From the NCBI GenBank assembly GCA_947501475.1, contig CANMWA010000001.1, positions 682,001 to 746,000 on the forward strand: a DNA stretch of 64,000 nt, read 5' to 3'. Source of the stretch: an uncultured Aquimarina sp. GTDB lineage: Bacteria; Bacteroidota; Bacteroidia; Flavobacteriales; Flavobacteriaceae. The position numbers and the translations under genes were made by a program. Within the stretch, counting starts at the first letter, position 1, and every line of letters begins with the position of its first letter. Below the pieces are notes generated by a model that was given only the letters and a program-made list of their open reading frames with translations, made no database searches and was not told the origin of the DNA. Below, piece after piece: positions 7,946 to 17,329 of the stretch.

Positions 7946-9739
7946 ATGAAAACAAAAATCTATGCTGTTTTTTTAGTCTGTATGTGCTTTTTATATAGAC
8001 ATGTACATGCTCAAGAAGTTTTGAGTCAAACCTATCACGCCTTTGGGCAAAAAATCCCAAAAACAAATAAACCTTTTAACGATAAAGATGATAAGTTACA
8101 ATTTTTGGTGGTCTCTGATCGTACAGGAGGGATGCATCCAGGAGTATTTAAAAAAGCTGCAGAAAAGATAAATCAACTTCAGCCAGAATTTGTAATATCT
8201 GTAGGGGATCTTATCGATGGGTATACTTTTGATCAATCATTACTTGATAAGCAATGGAAAGAGTTTGATACTATTGTAGAGGGTTTGGATATGCCATTTT
8301 TTTATGTTCCTGGCAATCATGATATAAGTAATGATTGGATGGAGAAACAATGGATAAAACGACTAGGAGAACCGTATTATCATTTTCTATATAAAAATGC
8401 ATTGTTTCTTGTGCTTCATACCGAAGATGGTGGAAAAAATGGAATTAGTGATCAACAGGCGCTATATTTTCAGAAAATTATTCAAAAATACACAACAGTA
8501 AGGCAGATTTTTCTTTTTATGCATAGACCGGTATGGTTTTATGAAGATAAAGCTGGTTTCGAAAAGATAGTTCCTTTTTTAAAAGATAAACCACATACAT
8601 TATTTAGCGGGCACCATCATCATTATTATTTTGAAGAAAAAAACGGGAGTGATCATTTTATTTTAGGTACAACAGGAGGGGGGAGCTGGTTAAGAAGCCC
8701 CGAAGTAGGAGAGTTTAATCACGTAACATGGGTTACTTTAACTGATAAAAAACCACAAGTGACTCATCTTGCTTTAGACGGGATAGTAGAAAAAAACATA
8801 GTAAATAAAAAGAATTATGAAGTAGTTCAAAGCTTACGATCAGGAGCATTTTTTAATATAAAACCTACAGTATCTTCAAAAAAAGAGGTAGATAGCTTAA
8901 ATACTGTATTGTATTTTAAAAATGAAACGAAGGATACACTTAATGTAACAGGAGTACATCCAATAGCAGAATACTGGGAGATACATCCTAAAACTATAAA
9001 TAAGATACTGCCACCTAATTTTTTAGATTCAATACCAGTAGTCTTAAAACCTATAAATAAGCATAAGGTTCATTTAGAAACGATTAAGAATTTAGAACTA
9101 ACCGTTCAAGGAAGTTATACAACAGGAGATAAAACAATTAGCTTACCAAATACCAAAGAATGGGTCATGGATTGGCATAGAATTTTTTCTGTATCAAAAT
9201 CGATACAGGTAGACGCTTCTTTAGGTGATTGGAGTGATGTTGCCTGGACTACATTAGAGAGACCTGGTTATTTTAAAGAAGGTTGGGACTGGAAAGGGAT
9301 AGATGATTGTTTGATTTCGTTTGCTATCAAATCTGATAAGAAAAATATTAGTGTAGCGGTACAAGTAAAAGATGAAAAATTTATACTAGATCAAGAAGAA
9401 CGAAGAGATAAGTTTTATTTGTATTTTTCAGTAGAAGATCAAGAACATATTGTAGAAATCATCCCATCCGAATCAGGAAAGCATATCCCTATTATAAAAT
9501 CAAAAACGATACGTGTTTCAAAAGCTAATATTATGATAGAAGGGGATACTATGGTATTAGAATATAGCATGCCCAAAAAACAAATTACAGACAAAGTGAT
9601 GACATCATTACGATTTAATATAGGTTATATGGATCATGATAATATTCAAAACACAAAGCCTTCAGAAATTTTTTGGAAACCAGTTTGGGGTAGTGAAGAA
9701 GATTTTCCAGCGTCAGGATTATTTCAATATAAACAATGA
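7946..9739 (+). CDS. Secreted calcineurin-like metallophosphoesterase
   Basis: A 597-residue protein with a signal peptide (cleavage near HAQ, 21-23) and a metallophosphoesterase domain at about 50-270. Metal ligands are visible: D58 (SDRTGG), GDLIDG (87-92), GNHD (123-126), H193 and GHHHHY (222-227). The remaining 320 residues form beta-rich regions; 400-597 resembles a carbohydrate-binding-type (CBM9-like) domain, a weak call. It probably hydrolyses an extracellular phosphoester or nucleotide. It stands alone on the plus strand and ends before a strong bidirectional terminator. Confidence 0.85.
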   Translation: MKTKIYAVFLVCMCFLYRHVHAQEVLSQTYHAFGQKIPKTNKPFNDKDDKLQFLVVSDRTGGMHPGVFKKAAEKINQLQPEFVISVGDLIDGYTFDQSLLDKQWKEFDTIVEGLDMPFFYVPGNHDISNDWMEKQWIKRLGEPYYHFLYKNALFLVLHTEDGGKNGISDQQALYFQKIIQKYTTVRQIFLFMHRPVWFYEDKAGFEKIVPFLKDKPHTLFSGHHHHYYFEEKNGSDHFILGTTGGGSWLRSPEVGEFNHVTWVTLTDKKPQVTHLALDGIVEKNIVNKKNYEVVQSLRSGAFFNIKPTVSSKKEVDSLNTVLYFKNETKDTLNVTGVHPIAEYWEIHPKTINKILPPNFLDSIPVVLKPINKHKVHLETIKNLELTVQGSYTTGDKTISLPNTKEWVMDWHRIFSVSKSIQVDASLGDWSDVAWTTLERPGYFKEGWDWKGIDDCLISFAIKSDKKNISVAVQVKDEKFILDQEERRDKFYLYFSVEDQEHIVEIIPSESGKHIPIIKSKTIRVSKANIMIEGDTMVLEYSMPKKQITDKVMTSLRFNIGYMDHDNIQNTKPSEIFWKPVWGSEEDFPASGLFQYKQ

Positions 9740-9855
9740 AAACCTTGTGGTAGGCTATTAGAACAAATCTACGATAAGATGTTTATAGTATAGTAGTATA
9801 ATAACTACCTCAAAAAATCTTCTTGTAGCGGTCAATTTTTAAATCAAACTTCTTT

Positions 9856-9899
9856 AACTAGGCCCCACAGGTCTCAAAGACCTGTGGGGCCTAGTTATT
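9856..9899. terminator. Bidirectional terminator between convergent genes
   Basis: A long near-perfect GC-rich stem (AACTAGGCCCCACAGGTCT / AGACCTGTGGGGCCTAGTT) with short loop and flanking A/T runs separates the phosphoesterase and HTTM genes, which converge here. Confidence 0.9.
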
Positions 9900-9901
9900 T
9901 T

Positions 9902-11221
9902 TTATTTTGGATACTTAATAATCCATGGATTTGTAGTAAAATAATTCCATGGGGCAGAAGCCAAATCAACTTCGGGATCGATAAAGGTTTTTCGCTTTTT
10001 GCCATTTACAGATACATTACTTTTTACATACACAGCGATATCTTTTCCTTGTACGGCATATTCTTTTTTAAGACGTTGTGCAAATTGCCACATAGCATCG
10101 GGTTTAGACGTGACAAGGCGAAGTTGTTTTTTTGAGAGGTAGTCATTTTTATTAATATACTCGCGCTTTGCTTTAGGGTCATTTTTATCGACTACATAAA
10201 AGTTGGTAATCCCTGATCGCCCACGCAACATCATACGCCAACTCATGCGATGTCCTTCTTCGGTCCATAATACATCACCAGGAATTACCCAATGGCGTAA
10301 TGGTAATGCAATTTGAATAACAAACCAGATAATAGATAAGGTGATAAATATGTTTTTATATGAAGGGATCTTTATTTCATTAGCACTATAAAACGGTTTC
10401 TTTTTCATAAAAACATGGTGTATTCTTTCTCTTGAAAAGAAAAATACAGTGAACGCTAGTGATAGATACGGAAATATCCCAATTTGAAATACAATAGAAT
10501 TAAATAGATGGAAAAAGATACTGATGCAAAAAGCCACTAATCGTGTTCTTTTCCATAGTAGTAAAGGAACAATTAACAGATCAAATAAAATCCCAAAATA
10601 GGTAACATTAATATGTGCCCAGTGCCCTTGCAATAAATCACCTATAATAGGGTAGTGGGCTCTGCCGGCCATTAGATTTTTGGCAACGGTATAATCTAAC
10701 CAATCTGGATAGAATTTTGCTACCGAAGCATAGGTGTATACAATCCAAAGTTGTGCAATGATTACTAAGACCACCCATCGTGGCATAGCGATTTTTTTTA
10801 AAACTGGATTTTGTTTTACATCTAACGAAAAGTAATTACCTGCTGGCAATATGCTCATTACAATACATAATAATAACAATAGGTAATAATGGTTATTATA
10901 CGAAGATTTTTGCATAAAATATACGCCTGCCCACATCACGGTGTAGGCAATCATACTCCATCGATATTTATAACCAACCATAACCAAAAGCCCAAAGATC
11001 CCCATAATTGCAAAGTAGAAGTACATCCCGTTACCTGGTAATGGCTGTAAAAAATCTAAACCAATAAAATTAAAGGTGAACTCTGGATCAATAAGAGTTC
11101 TCTTGATCCATCCTGTAAAAATGGCTCCTATCGCCTCGGCGGCTATAAGGAAACCAAAAAAAACTCTAAAAATGATTAGAGCACTGTTGTCTATTTGTGT
11201 AAACAGCCAGCGGTTAATCAT
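9902..11221 (-). CDS. HTTM domain membrane protein (vitamin K-dependent carboxylase homologue)
   Basis: A 439-residue inner-membrane protein. Residues 1-300 contain about seven or eight hydrophobic helices typical of the HTTM domain shared with vitamin K-dependent gamma-glutamyl carboxylase; 300-439 is a soluble tail. The bacterial function is not established. The ATGA overlap with the ribF stop shows translational coupling to ribF. The pairing of ribF with HTTM is common in Flavobacteriaceae. Confidence 0.85.
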   Translation of the reverse strand: MINRWLFTQIDNSALIIFRVFFGFLIAAEAIGAIFTGWIKRTLIDPEFTFNFIGLDFLQPLPGNGMYFYFAIMGIFGLLVMVGYKYRWSMIAYTVMWAGVYFMQKSSYNNHYYLLLLLCIVMSILPAGNYFSLDVKQNPVLKKIAMPRWVVLVIIAQLWIVYTYASVAKFYPDWLDYTVAKNLMAGRAHYPIIGDLLQGHWAHINVTYFGILFDLLIVPLLLWKRTRLVAFCISIFFHLFNSIVFQIGIFPYLSLAFTVFFFSRERIHHVFMKKKPFYSANEIKIPSYKNIFITLSIIWFVIQIALPLRHWVIPGDVLWTEEGHRMSWRMMLRGRSGITNFYVVDKNDPKAKREYINKNDYLSKKQLRLVTSKPDAMWQFAQRLKKEYAVQGKDIAVYVKSNVSVNGKKRKTFIDPEVDLASAPWNYFTTNPWIIKYPK

Positions 11222-12150
11222 ACTAAAGAATTTATGTAGTCGCGTGAGAATTCTTCATCGTGTTGCATGGCTTCTTGTAAATGATCTATAGAATCAAATT
11301 TTTTCTCATCTCGAATACGTTTTAGCATTTTGATCTGGATTTTTTTGTCATACAGATTAAAGTTGGTATCAAAAAAATGAGTTTCTATACTTTGTTGTGT
11401 GCCATTTACAGTAGGGTTTGTGCCAATATTCATCATTCCAAAATAAGTTTTGTTATCAATATATGATTTTACAATATATACTCCATTTTTCGGAATCAAT
11501 TTATAACGTTCTTCGATATGCAGGTTTGCAGTAGGGTAGTTAAGTTTACGACCTAGTTCTTTTCCTTTTATAACTCTACCGGTAAGCATAAATGAATATC
11601 CTAAATATTTGTTTGCTTTGATGATATCACCTTGAAGTAATGCATTTCGGATTTTGGTAGAGCTAACCGCAACATCATCTATATCTTGTTTTGAAATTTC
11701 TTCGACTGTAAAATCATTTTGGATTCCGTAGGATGCCAGATCGGTAATATTTGCATTTCGATTACGTCCAAAGCGATGGTCATAACCGATAATAATGTGT
11801 CTTAGGTTGAGTTTTTCTATAAGGATTTGCTCAACAAATTCTCCTGCGGTAAGTCTAGAAAATTCTTTGGTAAATGGATGAATTACAAGATTGCCTAATC
11901 CTGTTTTTTCTAATATCTGAATGCGTTCATCGATGGTATTAATCAATTTAATATCAGAATCTTGTTGCAAAACCATTCTTGGATGCGGAAAAAAAGTAAG
12001 AACAACAGACTCTATACCAATTCTTTTGGCATTTTCGATTAAGCGTTCAATTATTTTTTTGTGACCAATATGTACACCATCAAAAGTACCTATAGTTACT
12101 ACCGAAGGTGTATCATTGTCGTATGTATCAGCATTATTATATCGTTTCAA
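11218..12150 (-). CDS. ribF: Bifunctional riboflavin kinase/FAD synthetase
   Basis: A 310-residue enzyme making FMN from riboflavin and then FAD. The N-terminal nucleotidyltransferase half shows TIGTFDGVHIGH (20-31) and GYDHRFGRNRN; the C-terminal flavokinase half shows GRVIKGKELGRKLNYPTAN. Length is normal. It overlaps the HTTM gene by 4 bp and follows pth by 52 bp on the same strand. Confidence 0.97.
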   Translation of the reverse strand: MKRYNNADTYDNDTPSVVTIGTFDGVHIGHKKIIERLIENAKRIGIESVVLTFFPHPRMVLQQDSDIKLINTIDERIQILEKTGLGNLVIHPFTKEFSRLTAGEFVEQILIEKLNLRHIIIGYDHRFGRNRNANITDLASYGIQNDFTVEEISKQDIDDVAVSSTKIRNALLQGDIIKANKYLGYSFMLTGRVIKGKELGRKLNYPTANLHIEERYKLIPKNGVYIVKSYIDNKTYFGMMNIGTNPTVNGTQQSIETHFFDTNFNLYDKKIQIKMLKRIRDEKKFDSIDHLQEAMQHDEEFSRDYINSLV

Positions 12151-12202
12151 AAAAGTAAAAGTTTTGAATTATAAAATTACGGAAATGTTGGGATACATTT
12201 CT

Positions 12203-12832
12203 TTATTTTCCGTTAAAGGTATTCATAGTATTTGATAATCCAGCTGTAGCAAAAGATTTAATGAGTTCAATCCCTTTTTGTACACGCTCTGGCATTGTAG
12301 ATTCTTCATCTTCATTCCATTCTCCTAGTACATAATCGACTTGTCTGCCTTTATGAAATTCATCTCCTACACCAAATCGAAATCTGCAATATTTAGAGGT
12401 GTTTAATTGTGCTTCGATATCTTTAAGCCCATTATGTCCACCAGCACTACCTTTGGATTTAACTCGTATGGCGCCAAAAGATAAATTAATATCGTCTGTG
12501 ACGACTAATAGATTTTCTAAAGGTATTTTTTCTTTTTCTAGCCAATATCGAACAGCTTTTCCGCTTAGGTTCATATAGGTACTTGGTTTAAGAAGTATGA
12601 TCGTTCTTCCTTTAAATTTATAGGTAGTAAGATCACCTAATTTTTTGGTTTCAAAAGTTAGATCTTCTGCTTTAGCCAAAGCATCCAGAATTCTAAATCC
12701 GATATTGTGGCGAGTGTTATGGTATTTTGGACCGATATTACCCAAACCAGCAACAAGAAATTTTTTCATGAGTTCCTCTTGTGTTTCTTCTTTTTTTGGT
12801 GTTGAAAACAATTTTCTGAAAACAGAAAGCAT
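12203..12832 (-). CDS. pth: Peptidyl-tRNA hydrolase
   Basis: A 209-residue enzyme that frees tRNAs from stalled peptidyl-tRNA. The core starts near residue 23 (KKFLVAGLGNIGPKYHNTRHNIGF, with the catalytic His in HNIG) and includes GSAGGHNGLKDIE. The first 22 residues are an extension found in Bacteroidota homologues. The internal Met22 is an alternative start, but the extension keeps a plausible coding character. Downstream neighbour is ribF. Confidence 0.95.
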   Translation of the reverse strand: MLSVFRKLFSTPKKEETQEELMKKFLVAGLGNIGPKYHNTRHNIGFRILDALAKAEDLTFETKKLGDLTTYKFKGRTIILLKPSTYMNLSGKAVRYWLEKEKIPLENLLVVTDDINLSFGAIRVKSKGSAGGHNGLKDIEAQLNTSKYCRFRFGVGDEFHKGRQVDYVLGEWNEDEESTMPERVQKGIELIKSFATAGLSNTMNTFNGK

Positions 12833-12861
12833 ATAGTATTTTTTTTGTGTGAGTAATAATA

Positions 12862-12975
12862 ACCCTTCGACGAGTTCAGGACAGGCTTCAACATCTTTTT
12901 GTTGTACTCTTCAAGTACCTCAGAGTGCAATAAAAAAGATGCAATGAATATCCCGACCGAAGTGTAACGGAGGGT
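12862..12975. repeat. Imperfect foldback element containing a CCTGA-type repeat
   Basis: The arms ACATCTTTTTGTTGTACTCT and AGAGTGCAATAAAAAAGATGC pair across an 11-base loop. Outer arms (ACCCTTCGAC... and ...CGGAGGGT) pair imperfectly. The left end (CCCTTCGACGAGTTCAGG, read on the minus strand) is a relative of the CCTGAGCGGAGTCGAAGGG sequence found inside both DUF4157 genes. MITE-like, non-coding. Confidence 0.6.
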
Positions 12976-13006
12976 GCCACCTTCATTAAATCACAGTAAA
13001 AATAAA

Positions 13007-13040
13007 AAAAGCACTTTGATTATTAATCAAAGTGCTTTTA
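13007..13040 (-). terminator. Terminator of rplY/prs
   Basis: A 14-bp stem (AAAAGCACTTTGAT / ATCAAAGTGCTTTT) with a 5-base loop, 22 bp beyond the rplY stop; A/T runs on both sides make it work in the minus direction. Confidence 0.9.
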
Positions 13041-13061
13041 TAATATGCTTTAGTCAAAAGA

Positions 13062-13712
13062 TTATGCTTCTGCAGCAGGTGCCCCTTCAGCAGGTGCAGC
13101 TCCTTCAGCAGGTGCAGCTCCTTCAGCAGTTGCTTCTTCTTCTTCATCTTCTTCATCTTCAACAGCAGTACGAGAAGTTTTAACCATACAAACTACTGTG
13201 TTATCTGGGTGTAGGATTGTGAAATCTTCACTTGCTACTTCAGTAACTAATAGTTTATTTCCTATTTTAAGGTTTGTAATATCTCCTTCGATTACATCTG
13301 GTAATTTTGAAGCAAGACCTTTTACTTTAATACGTCTTAGGTTATAACGTAACACACCACCATTAAGAACACCTCTTGCAGCTCCTGTTGTTCTAAAAGG
13401 AAGTTCTACTGTGATAGGCTTATCGTCATAAATTTGAATAAAATCTATGTGTAAAATCTTATCAGTTACAGGGTGAAATTGGATATCCTGTAGGATAGCG
13501 TTTATCTTTGTACCATTATCCAACGCGATTACCACGGTATGAACGTCTGGAGTGTACACTAAATTTTTGAAAGCAATTTCTGGCGCTGCAAAGTGTACAA
13601 TAGTGTCTCCACCGTAAATAACACAAGGTACCTGTCCAGCATTACGTAAGGCTTTTGTTGCCTTCTTGCCTACGCTTTCTCTTTGAGATGCATTGATTGT
13701 TAATGATTTCAT
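13062..13712 (-). CDS. rplY: 50S ribosomal protein L25/Ctc
   Basis: A 216-residue protein of the long L25 (Ctc/TL5) type that binds 5S rRNA. Residues 1-90 are the L25 RNA-binding domain and 95-180 the C-terminal beta domain. The last 30 residues are a low-complexity acidic tail followed by repeated AEGAAP units, encoded by a tandem DNA repeat. It lies 23 bp downstream of prs, the usual prs-rplY operon. Confidence 0.96.
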   Translation of the reverse strand: MKSLTINASQRESVGKKATKALRNAGQVPCVIYGGDTIVHFAAPEIAFKNLVYTPDVHTVVIALDNGTKINAILQDIQFHPVTDKILHIDFIQIYDDKPITVELPFRTTGAARGVLNGGVLRYNLRRIKVKGLASKLPDVIEGDITNLKIGNKLLVTEVASEDFTILHPDNTVVCMVKTSRTAVEDEEDEEEEATAEGAAPAEGAAPAEGAPAAEA

Positions 13713-13735
13713 TTTAAAATTTATTAATTATTAAT

Positions 13736-14677
13736 TTACATTATAAATTTAGAGCTAATAGACTCGTTATTATGAACTCGGTTCATAACATCTGCAAATA
13801 AATCTGCACAGCTTACTACTCTAATTTTATTACTTTCTTGTCGTAACGGAATAGAATCCGTAACGATCAATTCTTCTAATTTTGAATTTTCTATTTTTTC
13901 ATAGGCATTACCCGAAAGAATAGGGTGTGTACAAATCGCTCTTACACTTAATGCTCCTCTTTCTATCATTAGGTCTGCGGCCTTTGTTAATGTTCCTGCC
14001 GTGTCTACCATATCATCTACTAATACTACATTCTTGCCAGTTACATTGCCTATTAACTCCATGTGCGAGATTACATTGGCTTTGGCTCTTTGCTTATAGC
14101 ATATTACTACATCACTTTTTAATGCTTTAGAATAGGCATACGCTCTTTTAGATCCCCCCATGTCTGGTGATGCAATCGTAAGATCGCTTAGGTTAAGTGA
14201 TTGTAAGTATGGTAAAAATATAGTAGATGCAAATAAATGATCTACTGGTTTTTCAAAAAATCCTTGGATCTGATCTGCATGTAGATCCATGGTTATAATT
14301 CTTGTTGCACCTGCAGTTTCTAACATTTTCGCAATTAATTTTGCGGCGATAGGAACTCTAGGTTTGTCTTTTCTATCCTGGCGAGCCCACCCATAATATG
14401 GTAGTACTGCAGTAATATGTCTTGCAGAAGCTCTTTTTGCGGCATCTAGCATTAACAACATTTCCATTAAGTGATCAGAGCTAGGATGTGTGGATCCTAT
14501 AATAAAAACTCTAGATCCTCTTACCGATTCTTCAAAAGAAGGTTGGAATTCACCATCACTATAGGTTGATGTAATTACATTACCTAATTTGGCACCATAG
14601 GATGCTACTATTTTTTCTGCGAGCTCGGTACTTTGTGTACATGCAAAAAACTTGGCTTCTGTAACTCCGGTTGGCAT
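13736..14677 (-). CDS. prs: Ribose-phosphate pyrophosphokinase
   Basis: A 313-residue PRPP synthase (ribose 5-phosphate + ATP to PRPP + AMP), feeding nucleotide, His and Trp synthesis. The binding loop VVLVDDMVDTAGTL and the GRQD-type region (YGWARQDRKD) are visible. Length is typical. First gene of the prs-rplY operon, divergent from the tRNA gene. Confidence 0.97.
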   Translation of the reverse strand: MPTGVTEAKFFACTQSTELAEKIVASYGAKLGNVITSTYSDGEFQPSFEESVRGSRVFIIGSTHPSSDHLMEMLLMLDAAKRASARHITAVLPYYGWARQDRKDKPRVPIAAKLIAKMLETAGATRIITMDLHADQIQGFFEKPVDHLFASTIFLPYLQSLNLSDLTIASPDMGGSKRAYAYSKALKSDVVICYKQRAKANVISHMELIGNVTGKNVVLVDDMVDTAGTLTKAADLMIERGALSVRAICTHPILSGNAYEKIENSKLEELIVTDSIPLRQESNKIRVVSCADLFADVMNRVHNNESISSKFIM

Positions 14678-14777
14678 AGGGTAAATTGTTGTATTGTAAT
14701 GAGTTAAAACTTATTTCCTGAAAACAAGGTGCAAATTTAAAAATTTATTTCAACTCTGGCTCTTATTTTATTACTTA

Positions 14778-14812
14778 TTTGATGGTAAAAAACGAATATT
14801 TTGCTAATTTTG
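14778..14812 (+). promoter_or_regulatory. Bacteroidota-type promoter of tRNA-Leu
   Basis: TTTG at 14778-14781 and TAATTTTG at 14805-14812 match the -33 TTTG / -7 TAnnTTTG pattern, at 23 bases spacing, 12 bp before the mature tRNA. Confidence 0.55.
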
Positions 14813-14824
14813 CCATCCTGTTAA

Positions 14825-14906
14825 GCTCAAGTGGCGGAATTGGTAGACGCGCTGGATTCAAAATCCAGTGACTTCGGTCGTGTGGGTTCGATTCCCACCT
14901 TGAGTA
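14825..14906 (+). tRNA. tRNA-Leu (anticodon CAA)
   Basis: An 82-nt class II tRNA. Acceptor stem GCTCAAG pairs with CTTGAGT (terminal G-U). The anticodon stem-loop CTGGA-TTCAAAA-TCCAG gives anticodon CAA (leucine, UUG codon). A short variable arm (GACTTCGGTC) and T-loop GTTCGATTC are present. CCA is not encoded. Confidence 0.95.
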
Positions 14907-14917
14907 CTTTTAAAAAT

Positions 14918-14949
14918 AACCTTCTGATTTTTAGAAGGTTATTTTTTTT
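14918..14949 (+). terminator. Terminator of tRNA-Leu
   Basis: Stem AACCTTCT / AGAAGGTT followed by a run of eight T, 11 bp after the tRNA. Confidence 0.9.
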
Positions 14950-15311
14950 GCATCTTTTTTGATCACTTAATTATCGGGCAATAATTCTTCTGAGGTTAAA
15001 CAATTTGATTATGTATCAATCCTATTTTCCTTTGACAAAAGTAGACTATACAAGCCATAATACTATGTATGGTGGTTCGTAGTTAAATTCACAAAGCTTT
15101 GATACATTCAAAAATGTAAAATTAATATTTGAGGATATTTTTATCAGATAAAAGATACCTAAACTTGGATTTCTGATTAAGTAATTGAGTAATAAGAGTT
15201 TCAAAAGCTCCTTAAGGGTTGCATTATAATTAACAAGTAGTTTCGTCAATAAATAGTATATTTAACTATGAGTTCAAACTAGTAGATTGTAGTAGAACTA
15301 AGAAACATTGT
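14950..15311. other. Gene-free stretch upstream of the RsbQ-like operon
   Basis: AT-rich and without a supported gene. The only open frame (67 codons on the minus strand, 15046-15249) lacks any recognisable feature. It should contain the promoter for the operon starting at 15312. Confidence 0.6.
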
Positions 15312-16109
15312 ATGTTAAAAAAATTAATTGCAAGAAATAATATAACAATACATGGCGATGGTAACAAATCTATGTTATTGGTTCACGGGTATGGATGCGA
15401 TCAGAATATGTGGAGATTTATTACTCCCCAATTTAAAGACGACTACCAAATAATCCTTATTGATCTTGTAGGCTCAGGAAAGTCTGATGAAAATGCCTAT
15501 GATTACGATAAGTATAGTTCGCTCGAAGGTTATGCTGATGATATAGTCGAAATTTGTGATGCCTTAGAGGTAAAGGACGTAAGTTTTGTTGGGCATTCTG
15601 TGAGTGCTATGATAGGTGTACTAGCTGCTTTAAAAAACCCCGCTATTTTTAAAAAATTAATTATGATTGGTCCATCACCGCGATATATCAATGATGATGA
15701 TTATTTTGGAGGGTTTTCTCAAAAAGATATTGATGAGCTTCTGGAAACTTTAGATTCTAATTACTTAGGCTGGTCTAGTACTATGGCACCTGTTATTATG
15801 GGTAATGCTGATAGACCCGAATTAGCAGAAGAGTTAGAACACAGCTTTTGCCAAAGTAATCCTGCAATAGCAAAGCACTTTGCAAAAGTTACTTTCTTAG
15901 GAGACAACAGAAGTGATCTTGATAAACTTACTATCGAAACTCTTATACTGCAATGCAGCTCAGATGCTATTGCGTCAATTGATGTAGGACAGTATGTACA
16001 TAATCATATATCTAATAGTAAATTTGTGGTTTTGGATGCAACAGGTCATTGTCCGCATCTAAGTGCTCCTAACCAAACTATTGAGGCAATGAAAAGATAT
16101 TTAGTATAA
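15312..16109 (+). CDS. RsbQ-like alpha/beta hydrolase
   Basis: A 265-residue alpha/beta hydrolase closely resembling Bacillus RsbQ and the plant receptors KAI2/D14 in length and layout. The catalytic triad is visible as S96 (GHSVS), D218 (SSDAIA) and H246 (TGHCPH), nearly the spacing known for RsbQ. The lid region lies at about 125-190. In Bacillus, RsbQ is required for the PAS-containing phosphatase RsbP to sense energy stress, presumably by making a ligand. Here the next gene, 29 bp on, encodes a PAS histidine kinase, so an analogous partnership is inferred. Confidence 0.88.
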   Translation: MLKKLIARNNITIHGDGNKSMLLVHGYGCDQNMWRFITPQFKDDYQIILIDLVGSGKSDENAYDYDKYSSLEGYADDIVEICDALEVKDVSFVGHSVSAMIGVLAALKNPAIFKKLIMIGPSPRYINDDDYFGGFSQKDIDELLETLDSNYLGWSSTMAPVIMGNADRPELAEELEHSFCQSNPAIAKHFAKVTFLGDNRSDLDKLTIETLILQCSSDAIASIDVGQYVHNHISNSKFVVLDATGHCPHLSAPNQTIEAMKRYLV

Positions 16110-16138
16110 GAATAATAAAAACAGGTATATATCTAGGA

Positions 16139-17329
16139 ATGAATCATACTATAGATTATAAAGAACTTTATAACACATCTCCTTGTGGTTATTTTTGCTC
16201 ATTACCTGATGGCACTATCATTGATTCTAACAAAAGGTTTTTAGAATTTACCAATTATGAACGAGAAGAGGTAATTGAAAAAAAAAAGGTTACAGATTTC
16301 CTTTCTGCGGGAGGTAAAATATATTTTGAAACTGTCTATTCTCAAATATTAAAGCTAGGTGGAGCTGTAGAAGAAATAAATTTTGATTTTGTAAAAAAAG
16401 ACGGAACTAAATTTCCTGTTCTTATTAATTCAGTAGAAATAAAAGATACAGAAGGGCGTCACTTATTTACTCAATCTACTGTATTTAATATTTCTCAAAG
16501 AAAAGAATATGAACTAGAGCTTCTGATTGCCAAAAGAAAAGCAGATGATCTCTCTGATGAACTAATACAGGTAAATAAAGAATTACGAAGTAGTTCTGAA
16601 TTAATTTTACAACAAAAATTACAATTAGAAGAATTCAACCATCATTTAAAAAACAAGAATAAGCAACTTTCAAATTTTGCCCATATAGCATCTCATAATT
16701 TAAGAGCGCCAGTTACTAATCTTAACTCATTGCTGGATTTTTATAATGAAAGTACAGATATAGAGGATAGAGCTATGCTTTTTGCTAAATTCGAAAAAGT
16801 CATAGGTCATCTCACCGAAACATTGAATGAATTAATTGAATCTGTAAAAATCCAGGAAAATGTAAACATAACACATGAGCCAGTGATCTTTGATATAGTT
16901 TTTGATAAAACAATAGAAACTTTAGAAGGTCAAATATTAGAGTCAAAGGCAGTAGTGACATCAAATTTTTCTGAAGCCACTAACATTGAATACCCTAAAA
17001 TTTACCTAGAAAGTATTATGTTAAATCTCTTGTCTAATTCTATTCGATATCGATCACCTGATCGTATTCCTAAGATTCATTTCTGCACAGAAATCAATAA
17101 CAATGAAATAACACTTATAGCTACAGATAATGGACTCGGAATAGACTTGAAAAAACATGGGCATAGACTTTTCGGACTTAGCAATACATTTCATAGACAT
17201 CCGGATTCCAAGGGAGTTGGGCTTTTTATGACCAAAACTCAAATAGAAGCAATAGGAGGCTCTATAGGGGTTGAAAGTGAAGTAGATAAAGGGACTACCT
17301 TCAAAATAATTCTAAAGAAAAATATATAA
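16139..17329 (+). CDS. PAS-domain histidine kinase
   Basis: A 396-residue cytoplasmic sensor kinase without membrane helices. PAS domain at about 8-125, coiled coil at 125-175, dimerisation/phosphoacceptor region with H186 (ASHNLRAPV), and HATPase domain at 270-395 with N-box (LNLLSNSIRY) and G-box (DNGLGID, GVGLF). It sits between the RsbQ-like hydrolase and a receiver gene that it overlaps by one base. This suggests a three-gene circuit of ligand-making enzyme, sensor kinase and receiver. It is paralogous to the kinase at 23727-25241. Confidence 0.92.
   Translation: MNHTIDYKELYNTSPCGYFCSLPDGTIIDSNKRFLEFTNYEREEVIEKKKVTDFLSAGGKIYFETVYSQILKLGGAVEEINFDFVKKDGTKFPVLINSVEIKDTEGRHLFTQSTVFNISQRKEYELELLIAKRKADDLSDELIQVNKELRSSSELILQQKLQLEEFNHHLKNKNKQLSNFAHIASHNLRAPVTNLNSLLDFYNESTDIEDRAMLFAKFEKVIGHLTETLNELIESVKIQENVNITHEPVIFDIVFDKTIETLEGQILESKAVVTSNFSEATNIEYPKIYLESIMLNLLSNSIRYRSPDRIPKIHFCTEINNNEITLIATDNGLGIDLKKHGHRLFGLSNTFHRHPDSKGVGLFMTKTQIEAIGGSIGVESEVDKGTTFKIILKKNI

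Noticed and set aside
15046..15249. 67-codon frame in the intergenic region before the RsbQ-like gene
   Set aside because: AT-rich, Leu/Asn-rich chance frame with no domain.
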